NCBI GenBank assembly: GCA_018222965.1
Contig: JAAEZH010000009.1
Location: forward strand, 62,001 to 126,000
DNA from: Bacteroidota bacterium
GTDB taxonomy: Bacteria; Bacteroidota; Bacteroidia; Chitinophagales; Saprospiraceae
Direction: 5' to 3'
DNA length: 64,000 bases
In this document: piece by piece, positions 52,244 through 59,662 of the stretch
How positions within the stretch are numbered: position 1 is the first letter of the stretch
Layout: every line of letters begins with the position of its first letter
Program-made: the position numbers and the translations under genes
Notes under the pieces: model-generated
Seen by the model: the letters and a program-made list of their open reading frames with translations, nothing else
Databases searched by the model: none
Told to the model about the DNA's origin: nothing

Positions 52244-52605
52244 TAATTGTCTTTCGGATTTGGAGGTTTTTTCTTTTTTAGATACACAAAAAGAGCCAGC
52301 AGTGACATAACCGCTGCCGTTAGCCAGGCATACTGGATGTAGTTGGCACCAGACAAATGATAATCCCAGGCTATAGAAGCAGTTACCATTACATTCATAC
52401 CCAGAATCAACACATTGAGTCTGGTTTTGACAGACTCCTTAAACAAAGGCAGGACCATCATTATATTAAATGCTGCAGCCAGGAACTGTAATACTGCCAT
52501 TCCCCATTTACCATCTTGCACAAGGCCTACCCCTCCCAACAGGAAAAGAAAGCCGTTAAGCAAAAAGGCGATTTTCAATACGCGCTTTTTCTTTTCAGTA
52601 TCCAT
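52243..52605 (-). CDS. Four-helix membrane protein
   Basis: 120 residues: basic start, then four hydrophobic segments (IAFLLNGFLFLLGGVGLV, GMAVLQFLAAAFNIMMVL, LNVLILGMNVMVTASIAW, YAWLTAAVMSLLALFVYL) and a charged tail. No family recognised. First gene of the chain ending with the EEP hydrolase; the next ORF starts inside its stop codon. Confidence 0.7.
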   Translation of the reverse strand: MDTEKKKRVLKIAFLLNGFLFLLGGVGLVQDGKWGMAVLQFLAAAFNIMMVLPLFKESVKTRLNVLILGMNVMVTASIAWDYHLSGANYIQYAWLTAAVMSLLALFVYLKKKKPPNPKDN

Positions 52606-52726
52606 TAATGTTTGCTTCAGACAGGTTTCCGGTCTTTTGACCTGTCAACAAAATAAGCATTTGAAAATGGATCAACTTTTAGCTCCTTTCAGCGTTGCAT
52701 TAGGGAACTGAAAAACCAGCTACCCC

Positions 52727-53695
52727 ATGACACTACGCAAACTAGGCGACACTCATATTGAAACCGCTCCCATTATTTTAGGCGGCAATGTTTTCGGCTG
52801 GACCATAGACGAAAAACAATCCTTCGAAATTCTCGACTCATTCCTCGATCTTGGATTCAACACCATCGATACGGCAGACATGTATTCGGTCTGGGCCGAT
52901 GGTAACCAGGGCGGCGAATCAGAAACCATCATCGGAAAATGGATGAAAAGCCGGGGCAATCGGGACAAAGTCAACATCATTACCAAGGTCGGAAGCGATT
53001 TGGGTCAGGGACATAAAGACCTTTCGGCAAGTTACATTTCGGAGGCCGTAGATAAATCTCTTCACAGATTACAAACAGATCGAATCGACCTCTACCTCTC
53101 TCATTTTGACGATGAGCGCACCCCGGTGGAGGAAACCCTCCAGACCTACGACAAACTGGTGCAAGCAGGTAAAGTGCGTTATATTGGCGCAAGCAACTTT
53201 AGTCCGGAGAGATTACAGGAATCCCTCGATGCAAGCCGCAAAAACGGCTGGGCCAAATACCAGGTCTACCAACCGGAATACAACCTCTATGATCGGGCTG
53301 GTTTTGAAGAAAGTACCTCCCCAATATGCCAAAAGGAAAAACTGGGAGTGATCAACTATTTCTCTTTAGCAAGCGGCTTCCTTACCGGAAAATATCGGGA
53401 CAAGAGCGATAGAAGTAAAAGCGTAAGGGGTAGCAAAGTAGAAAAATATTTAAATGATAAAGGCCATCGGATTCTTCATGCTTTAGACAGCATCAGTCAA
53501 AAACATAATACCACCCAGGCTGCCGTCTCGCTGGCCTGGTTGATGGAAAGTCCGCTGATTACAGCACCTATTGCCAGTGCTACCCAAAAGCACCATTTGG
53601 AAGCATTCGCGGAAGCGGTAAAAACAAACCTGTCTAAAGAAGATATGGATGTCCTGAATGAGGTTTCTTCCGGGATCACCGGTTCAAAGGGATAA
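52727..53695 (+). CDS. Aldo/keto reductase
   Basis: 322 residues. TIM-barrel AKR motifs: GFNTIDTADMYSV with Asp, Tyr and the catalytic site, NIITKVGSD for Lys, RLQTDRIDLYLSHFDD for His (here His in YLSHF), and KVRYIGASNFSPE and ASATQKHHLEAFAEAVK for NADPH binding. Oxidises or reduces carbonyls; substrate unknown. An ATTCGCGGAAGCG stretch at 53606 resembles but does not match the dispersed repeat. Confidence 0.93.
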   Translation: MTLRKLGDTHIETAPIILGGNVFGWTIDEKQSFEILDSFLDLGFNTIDTADMYSVWADGNQGGESETIIGKWMKSRGNRDKVNIITKVGSDLGQGHKDLSASYISEAVDKSLHRLQTDRIDLYLSHFDDERTPVEETLQTYDKLVQAGKVRYIGASNFSPERLQESLDASRKNGWAKYQVYQPEYNLYDRAGFEESTSPICQKEKLGVINYFSLASGFLTGKYRDKSDRSKSVRGSKVEKYLNDKGHRILHALDSISQKHNTTQAAVSLAWLMESPLITAPIASATQKHHLEAFAEAVKTNLSKEDMDVLNEVSSGITGSKG

Positions 53696-53756
53696 ATCTT
53701 GATAAAAGAGATCATTCCATTTTCCACTTAATCTGGGTGTTTTCATTTATTGTTTT

Positions 53757-53988
53757 TTAGGTTTGCCTCACCTGGATGATCCGCACCGGACAGGCTTTGG
53801 CTGCCTTTTCAGCGTCCTCGAAAGCCAAATCATCAGCCAACTTTATCGTAATTGATGGAAGAGCGGGCCCGCATATTGAGCTGTGTTACGCCAAAGTAGA
53901 CAGAATCAGCTCCGTTGTCGATGGCAGCCTGAAGCGCATCAAAGCTACCGGCAGGAGCCATAAGTTCGATTTTACCGTCAGTTGTCAT
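53757..53988 (-). pseudogene. Chimeric remnant: U32-peptidase start joined to ferredoxin end
   Basis: From ATG 53988 the frame encodes 51 residues, [33 protein letters not shown] then NMRARSSIN, which is the N-terminus of a U32-type tRNA-hydroxylation protein; it stops at 53833. A second frame, ending at 53757, encodes DDLAFEDAEKAAKACPVRI, the C-terminus of a [4Fe-4S] ferredoxin. The join lies near 53833-53852 and the frames differ. A deletion that removed most of both genes is the simplest account. Neither product can work. Confidence 0.7.
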
Positions 53989-54000
53989 GTGTTTGATTTT

Positions 54001-55182
54001 TCACTTTTGAAGATAGTCTTCGACAAATTTTGTCAGGGTTTCGCCATGCAAATTCTTGGCCAGCACCCGGCCTTCTGCATCCAGCAAAAAATTGGCGGGA
54101 ATGGTCTGAATACGCAAGCTTTCCATAAAAGGAGCCTCATCCCCCTGCAGATGAGAGGCATGCGGCCACATAGAAATACCGTCTTTTTCAATGGCTTTTT
54201 CCCAGGGTTTCCGACTCGCTTCCAGTGCATAACCCAGGATCTGGAAGCCCATTTCTTGTTGTGCTTCCCACAATGGAATCAGCACATTTCGGTTTTCCCG
54301 TCTGCAGGGGGCACACCAGCTGGCCCAAAGGTCGACAAGAGTCAATTTTTCTCCAAGCAATTCATACAAATCAGTGGTATCGCCCGACAGCATGGGCAGG
54401 GCAAAATTTGGCATGGGCACGCCAGATAGCAGCGGTAAATTTGCCGGATCTGCCATCTCACAAAGCTCCTGTACCCAGGAATGTTTTGGGTATTCCGGTT
54501 CCCATTTCAGGCATTGGGAAACCAAAAATTCAGGCACTCTTTCGTAGTCTCCTTCCGGGCTTACCCAGCGTACAGCCTGTAGGGCCGGAAGGAGGAATCC
54601 TGTATTTTCGGCGAAAGCCATCACCGCTTGCTGGTATTCCAAATAGGCGGCCTCTTCTTCTAGCAGAAAGGAAGCTTCCTGCTCCCCATGACTGATTTTT
54701 TCCATGTATATTTTATGCGCCTTTCGGCGAATGTCGGTCAGCTGCAGAAGAGCCAGATTAGCGGAATTGGGATTGCGGATGGAAAAGCTGGACTGAAAAA
54801 AAGCTGCATCTGCAGAAATCTCCATGCGTTGCCCACCGTGACAAATAATGGGATGGTAATTGGCTTTGGCCGGATCTTCCGTATTAAGGCGATTCAAAAA
54901 GCGCTCGCCCTTTTTCTGTATGGCCAGCTGAAACAATGTTCCCTCTTCCATTTGTGGCAAAAAAACGAAAGCAAAACGTCCATCCGCTGATATCTCACTC
55001 GAGTCCACAACTTTTCCTCTAAAGCTTGCGGATACATCTTCCAGGTTTTCGGGCTGGATTAGATAGACCCGTCGGGCCCAATCGCTGTCTTCCGGCATAT
55101 TGACCACCCCGGACAATTCGGGTTCCGGCTGACAAGACCAAAAGAAAAGAGGGAGAAAAAACAGGATAATTCGCTGTATCAT
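54001..55182 (-). CDS. TlpA-like thioredoxin-fold lipoprotein
   Basis: 393 residues. Lipobox LFFWSC at the start. The N-terminal 230 residues form a DUF4369-like domain; the C-terminal 140 are a thioredoxin fold with the redox motif WASWCAPC at about residue 287. It should reduce or form disulfides in the periplasm. Two TTTCGSCGAAA copies lie within (54606 encoding MAFAEN, 54722 encoding RRK). Start abuts the stop of the upstream 54-residue gene. The U32/ferredoxin scar follows 12 bases downstream. Confidence 0.9.
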   Translation of the reverse strand: MIQRIILFFLPLFFWSCQPEPELSGVVNMPEDSDWARRVYLIQPENLEDVSASFRGKVVDSSEISADGRFAFVFLPQMEEGTLFQLAIQKKGERFLNRLNTEDPAKANYHPIICHGGQRMEISADAAFFQSSFSIRNPNSANLALLQLTDIRRKAHKIYMEKISHGEQEASFLLEEEAAYLEYQQAVMAFAENTGFLLPALQAVRWVSPEGDYERVPEFLVSQCLKWEPEYPKHSWVQELCEMADPANLPLLSGVPMPNFALPMLSGDTTDLYELLGEKLTLVDLWASWCAPCRRENRNVLIPLWEAQQEMGFQILGYALEASRKPWEKAIEKDGISMWPHASHLQGDEAPFMESLRIQTIPANFLLDAEGRVLAKNLHGETLTKFVEDYLQK

Positions 55183-55347
55183 TCAGGAGGCTTTTTTCCC
55201 TTCTTCTTCTGAATGAATGTCCTTTACGTTTTCCTCATCGGCTTGTTCAACTACAGGTCCGCTGAGTTTACGCACCAGAAAAACGAAACCTACGACAAAG
55301 TGGGCAAGCACAACAAAAACGGCAATGTAAAATACGGTATCACTCAT
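55183..55347 (-). CDS. 54-residue single-helix membrane protein
   Basis: ATG 55347 to TGA 55183 encodes MSDTVFYIAVFVVLAHFVV plus GFVFLVRK, one N-terminal membrane helix, followed by an acidic tail (EQADEENVKDIHSEEEG). The stop directly abuts the ATG of the TlpA-like gene (TGAATG), so the two are coupled. It is below the size of common cut-offs. Function unknown; a partner of the lipoprotein is possible. Confidence 0.7.
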   Translation of the reverse strand: MSDTVFYIAVFVVLAHFVVGFVFLVRKLSGPVVEQADEENVKDIHSEEEGKKAS

Positions 55348-55376
55348 TTGCGCAGTGTTTTGCGCAAAATTCCGGC

Positions 55377-55387
55377 TTTCGCCGAAA
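55377..55387. repeat. TTTCGCCGAAA motif, intergenic
   Basis: Core of CGGCTTTCGCCGAAAAAAGCC in the spacer between the small membrane protein and the cyclotransferase-like gene. Confidence 0.65.
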
Positions 55388-55436
55388 AAAGCCAGTGACT
55401 TTTGTCACAAAAATGGGAGAGATTGACAGGGTTTTC

Positions 55437-55844
55437 CTATTTCTTATATTCCAGCCAATCGCCCGATTCTACTACTTCCAAGTCGCTGACGTCCTTATTG
55501 TATACATAGACCCAGAATCCTTCCTTTCCCTCAAAAGGCATAACTTTCTTCCGCAAATAACGAGAATGCTCCGGATCATTGGGAAAGAAGTCTTCATACT
55601 CATCGAGTAGCGGGAGGCAAATCGGATCCAGAATCTCAAACACATCGCAAATCACTGTAGAATCCCCCTCCAGGATCAGCCCGGGATAGCGCTCCAGGCT
55701 GTAAAGCGTGCCGGGAACACGGCAGGTGTAGGCATACCTCAATTTATCACCCAGCCCCAACATGCTAAAAACACCATAGTCTTTTCGAAGGGTACCGTAA
55801 AACCCCATTAAACTTACATCCTCCTCGCTTTCTAAATTTCGCAT
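55437..55844 (-). CDS. Gamma-glutamylcyclotransferase-like (AIG2) protein
   Basis: 135 residues. GFYGTLRKDYGVFSMLG is the substrate-binding YGTL motif, and FEILDPICLPLLDEYEDFFP with the catalytic Glu (DEYE). The family releases 5-oxoproline from gamma-glutamyl peptides. Single gene. Confidence 0.88.
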   Translation of the reverse strand: MRNLESEEDVSLMGFYGTLRKDYGVFSMLGLGDKLRYAYTCRVPGTLYSLERYPGLILEGDSTVICDVFEILDPICLPLLDEYEDFFPNDPEHSRYLRKKVMPFEGKEGFWVYVYNKDVSDLEVVESGDWLEYKK

Positions 55845-55914
55845 CTAGTATCTGTCATTTTTTCATTGAATAGGTACTATTTCTCTTTCATTTTATCTAA
55901 CTGCTCCTCAATTG

Positions 55915-55964
55915 GATTTAACTCGACATGACATGTTACTCGACATGACATGTCGAGTTAAATC
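55915..55964. repeat. CGACATGACATGTC family, copy 2
   Basis: A 16-bp inverted repeat, GATTTAACTCGACATG (55915-55930) and its complement (55949-55964). Inside, ACTCGACATGACATGT also occurs as a direct repeat at 55921 and 55938. Confidence 0.9.
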
Positions 55965-56083
55965 AGATGCTAAGAGCACAACCACAAACAACAGACTCAA
56001 TCATATACTAAACACTGTAAATCAACAACATACACCGATAAAGTAAGTCAAAAAAACACTACAAGCAGGAACGTCAAAGGAAC

Positions 56084-56117
56084 TCGACATGACATGTCGG
56101 GCGACATGTCATGTCGA
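56084..56117. repeat. CGACATGACATGTC family, copy 3
   Basis: TCGACATGACATGTC and its complement, 15 bp each, with loop GGGC; nearly the same as the site at 41279. Confidence 0.9.
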
Positions 56118-56131
56118 AAAACCAACAGCAC

Positions 56132-56488
56132 TTAACCACTCAAAACCGCATACCCCTCTTCCACGCTCCCGACAAAATTGATTCGCCTGACCTTATTGCT
56201 CTCCCGGATAAATGCCCGCAAACTGTCACTTTTGACCTCCGAGAAATCGCCTACTATTGCTAAATATCCATCATAAGTTGAGAACTTCTGGAGGATATCT
56301 CCAGCCAATCCTGTCTTCAGGTTAAAAAATGACTCATCCAGATTTGTATGCTTTAGGATCATCTTATTGGTTCCGGAGTACAGGCAATTCATCAGGAGTT
56401 CAGCAGCATCCTGTGTCGAATGAATTATTAAATCTTCTGCAACCAGTGCAAAGACTTCGGAATGTTTTTCAATGAGTTTAATCTCCAT
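56132..56488 (-). CDS. DUF4180 protein
   Basis: 118 residues, the normal family size. DAAELLMNCLYSGTNKMILKHTNLDESFFNLKTGLAGDILQKF is the DUF4180 signature, with AIVGDFS following. Function unknown; members sit near regulators in Firmicutes. Single gene. Confidence 0.92.
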   Translation of the reverse strand: MEIKLIEKHSEVFALVAEDLIIHSTQDAAELLMNCLYSGTNKMILKHTNLDESFFNLKTGLAGDILQKFSTYDGYLAIVGDFSEVKSDSLRAFIRESNKVRRINFVGSVEEGYAVLSG

Positions 56489-56758
56489 ATTGTCTAATTA
56501 TTTTGCCGTTCTTCTCTTCCAGTTCGGATAAACAGCTAAGACTTTTTCAGGCCAGAACCCATACTACTCCTAAAAATCCACATTTTCCCCTGCCCCAACA
56601 CAAAACCACATCACATAATTTCAAAAATGTTGCTTCCGGAATACCAATTGATGATAATTGCATCCCAGCGATAAACATTGCCTCTTACCTTGCAATGTAT
56701 AAGGAGCCGGCACTAAAAATATTAACAATAGCCAGCTAAAATTACATCCCAATTCGGC

Positions 56759-56769
56759 TTTCGCCGAAT
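56759..56769. repeat. TTTCGCCGAAT motif, intergenic
   Basis: Core of AATTCGGCTTTCGCCGAATT; the outer AATTCGGC also pairs with GCCGAATT, making a longer palindrome-like site than other copies. Confidence 0.65.
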
Positions 56770-57011
56770 TGCGGTTGGAGGAAATTCCGGTACCCCATAG
56801 TGACTCCCGGCATTTTGTATACAATCAGGTTGGTACTTGCGTGCGAATGGGCGTGCATGCATAACCCAAACAAAACACTGACCATCGACGTTTCAGAACG
56901 AAGCGCCTAGATGTACGATCTGGTGAGCAAGCAGGATGACCAACAACCGACCCAACGATTTGTAAAAGAACAAGCCGGAATTTCCCAGGCAAAAGATCAT
57001 ACTAATTCAGT

Positions 57012-57049
57012 TCCGGACATTCCTGTTTCAGGGGTGTCCGGATTTTTTT
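57012..57049 (+). terminator. Orphan terminator
   Basis: TCCGGACA and TGTCCGGA with an inner CCTG/CAGG pair, followed by seven T. No recognised gene ends here on the plus strand. Confidence 0.8.
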
Positions 57050-57082
57050 AATCGATGTAGCTTCTCTCGAAATTTGGACCTG

Positions 57083-57691
57083 TCAGGTTGATTTCGCAAC
57101 GGGCAAATGCTGCAAACTCTCCACCAACGGTTTCAGGCGAAAAGCTCTATACCTGGTATTAAAATCCGCTTTAATACGAAGATCATACTTCCAATGAGGG
57201 GTACTCGCCCAATTGCCTTGCTGCTCATAAAGCAGTACTTCATTTCCCTCCAAATCGGAAAAACGAACGTAGAGGTTCAGTCTGTTTGCCGGACTGTGAC
57301 CTTTCATGCCGCCTCCTGCATTTGTTGAATATTCATCATTTCCTCCTTTCCTAAATCGGTAATTCCACCAATAATCTACCTCTGACACGGTAAATGTCTT
57401 CTGCACTTTCCCTCTTAAGAAATATTGAAATGTCAGCTCCCCTTTTAGATCTAATCGAAACTCAACATGCTCTTTCAAAAAAAATAGTCGTATGGAAATC
57501 AACTCCCATACAACAACGATCAGTACCCCCCACCAGTAATAATCCAAAATAAACGGATGTACCGGAATACCCATCAAGCCCGTAAACCAAATCACTAATC
57601 CGCCAAACAAAACAACCCCAAGCAGTATAAAGGGATGATAATACTTTGGTACGCTATTCAATTTGACTTTATACACTTTTCCAGCTTCCAT
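57083..57691 (-). CDS. Two-helix membrane protein with soluble C-terminus
   Basis: 202 residues. Two hydrophobic segments (FILLGVVLFGGLVIWFTGL and YYWWGVLIVVVWELISI) are followed by a beta-rich domain, VEFRLDLKGELTFQYFLRGKVQKTFTVSEVDYWWNY, reminiscent of PH-like bacterial domains. No family assigned. Single gene. Confidence 0.7.
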   Translation of the reverse strand: MEAGKVYKVKLNSVPKYYHPFILLGVVLFGGLVIWFTGLMGIPVHPFILDYYWWGVLIVVVWELISIRLFFLKEHVEFRLDLKGELTFQYFLRGKVQKTFTVSEVDYWWNYRFRKGGNDEYSTNAGGGMKGHSPANRLNLYVRFSDLEGNEVLLYEQQGNWASTPHWKYDLRIKADFNTRYRAFRLKPLVESLQHLPVAKST

Positions 57692-57845
57692 AAAGCTTCT
57701 TATAATTTAGCTGCATGACCAACTCCTTTACTTATAAAATAAAACCCGGAGCCTGAAAACCTGAAAAAATTCGTCTACTACCATCCATAAATCGACAAAA
57801 GCAAAAATCAAAACACTTACCCCTCCACAATAGCAGAGAAATGGA

Positions 57846-58448
57846 TCACTTCTCCCCTATGTATTCTTCATACTGTCCCGGGGTGTCTATATCTTTTAAA
57901 ACACGGCCGGAGTCTGCTTCTACTTTAATCAGAAAACCCTGGTTGTCCCGGATCAACTGCCGGGCCCCTTCTTCGTATTCCAGACTCAAAAGCCTGGATC
58001 GGAAATAGTCACTAAAGATGACCGGATGACCGGGCTTACCTTCAAAAAACGGACGAATAATTATTGGCCCTTTACCATAATTGCCTTCAAAGACCAATCG
58101 GAAGGATTCATAATCAGCAGCACGAATAAAAGGCATATCAGACAAGCAGATCATTAAGCCATTTGCCTTCGGATCAGCGGCTTCAATCCCGGCTTTGATC
58201 GAAGAACTCATCCCTGTCTCATAGTGGGGATTATGTACTCGTTTAACCCCCTTATGCCTGTTGGCAATTTCTTCGGTTTCTTTCTGGTAATGGCCGCTTA
58301 CAACGATGATTTCATGTACATTAGAGGAAGCCAGATTAGTAAGAACCTCATCCAATATCGTATGTTGCTTGAATGGAAGTCCCAACTTAAAACCCTCCAT
58401 GCGGGAAGATTGACCGGCTGCTAATACTATGGCACTCGTTTTAAGCAT
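57846..58448 (-). CDS. mocA: Molybdenum cofactor cytidylyltransferase-like protein
   Basis: 200 residues. IVLAAGQSSRMEGFKLGLPF is the nucleotide loop of MobA/MocA enzymes, and LMICLSDMPFIRAADY the metal-binding DMP. MocA makes the cytosine-dinucleotide form used by xanthine dehydrogenase-type hydroxylases. It is divergent from a NifS-like gene and near XdhC, which supports this over MobA or a sugar transferase. Confidence 0.86.
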   Translation of the reverse strand: MLKTSAIVLAAGQSSRMEGFKLGLPFKQHTILDEVLTNLASSNVHEIIVVSGHYQKETEEIANRHKGVKRVHNPHYETGMSSSIKAGIEAADPKANGLMICLSDMPFIRAADYESFRLVFEGNYGKGPIIIRPFFEGKPGHPVIFSDYFRSRLLSLEYEEGARQLIRDNQGFLIKVEADSGRVLKDIDTPGQYEEYIGEK

Positions 58449-58483
58449 TCATCTAAACTTTCGTCTGGCCAATTTTAATAAAA

Positions 58484-59662
58484 ATGTATTCGCAAATATA
58501 TCTGGATTATAACGCAACTACTTATTGTGATCCGGCTGTGCTGGAAAGTATGCTGCCTTTTTTTGCCGATAACTTTGGTAATGCTTCCAGCGATCATCAC
58601 CCCTACGGGTGGATGGCCAAAAATGCACTGGACGAAGCTACCCAAAACATTTCCAAATTACTCGGCATTCGAAAAGATGAGATCGTTTACACCTCCGGAT
58701 CTACGGAGGGCATAAACATGATTCTGAAAGGCATTGTAGAAAGTAAAAATTCGGCGAAAGCCCATATAATAACAGCCAAAACAGAACACAAAGCAGTACT
58801 CGATGTCTGCAAACACCTCCAAAATAACGGCCATCTAATCACCTGGCTGGATGTAGACAAAAACGGCATCATCGACACCGTCCAACTGGAAAACGCCATT
58901 ACAACCCAAACCGATTTGGTGGCCATCATGTATGCCAATAATGAAACAGGCGTCATCCAACCGCTGGATGAAATTGCAGCAATCTGTCAGTCTAAAAATG
59001 TCCCGCTTTTTTCCGATGCGACACAAGCTTTGGGTAAGCTTTCGCTGAATGATTTCTTCCAAAAAGTGGACTTTGCCTGTTTCTCCGGACACAAGATCTA
59101 CGGACCCAAAGGCATCGGATTCAATTACATCAAAAAAGAACAAGCGACTGCCCTCCCCCCCTTCATACACGGAGGCGGACAACAACGCGGACTGCGGGGA
59201 GGCACCTACAACCTGCCCGCCATTGTCGGGTTATCCAAAGCCATAAGTCTGGCTCTGCAACAACTTGATCAGGAAAATACAAGATTGAAAAACCTAAAAG
59301 ATCAATTGGAAAAAGAATTGCAAACCATCCCGGAAATCCAAATAAACGGGATGGATATTGCCCGGCTTGCCAACACCACCAATGTTTCTTTTCCTTTTGT
59401 CGATGGGAAAAACCTGCTCCGTTCTCTTAGCCGAAAGATTGCCGTCTCCAATGGAAGTGCCTGCAACTCGGCTGCCGAATTCCCCTCTCATGTCCTCATC
59501 GCCATGGGGCTGGAAGAACCGCTGGCATTTGCCTCATTAAGAATAAGTCTAGGGCGAAAAACCACAGGAGAAGACCTGCAAAAAGCCATTAAATACATCA
59601 AAGAGGCCGTAAACAAACAAAGGGAAAACAATATTCTTTGGGAGCAACATCAATCGCTTTAA
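58484..59662 (+). CDS. Cysteine desulfurase (NifS/IscS-like)
   Basis: 392 residues. LDYNATTYCDPAV at the start, YTSGSTEGINMI, TEHKAVLDVCKHL, the PLP Lys in CFSGHKIYGPKG, GGGQQRGLRGGT and the catalytic Cys in SNGSACNSAAEFPSHVL. It takes sulfur from cysteine. Between MocA and XdhC genes it is likely to sulfurate the molybdenum cofactor of a hydroxylase. One TTTCGSCGAAA-type copy (58749) encodes NSAKAH. Its end overlaps xdhC by four bases. Confidence 0.92.
   Translation: MYSQIYLDYNATTYCDPAVLESMLPFFADNFGNASSDHHPYGWMAKNALDEATQNISKLLGIRKDEIVYTSGSTEGINMILKGIVESKNSAKAHIITAKTEHKAVLDVCKHLQNNGHLITWLDVDKNGIIDTVQLENAITTQTDLVAIMYANNETGVIQPLDEIAAICQSKNVPLFSDATQALGKLSLNDFFQKVDFACFSGHKIYGPKGIGFNYIKKEQATALPPFIHGGGQQRGLRGGTYNLPAIVGLSKAISLALQQLDQENTRLKNLKDQLEKELQTIPEIQINGMDIARLANTTNVSFPFVDGKNLLRSLSRKIAVSNGSACNSAAEFPSHVLIAMGLEEPLAFASLRISLGRKTTGEDLQKAIKYIKEAVNKQRENNILWEQHQSL

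Larger units (their letters stand above)
55845..56131. other. Spacer with two palindrome copies
   Basis: 287 bases without a gene, holding copies 2 and 3 of the CGACATGACATGTC family and otherwise AT-rich sequence. Confidence 0.5.
56489..57082. other. 594-base region without a firm gene
   Basis: Contains a TTTCGCCGAAT copy (56759-56769) and, near the right end, a terminator at 57012-57049. Two short plus-strand frames, 56857-56910 and 56911-57051, are in the same frame and separated by one TAG; the second runs through the terminator stem. This could be a decayed small gene or a short RNA ending at the terminator. I see no homology. Confidence 0.4.
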
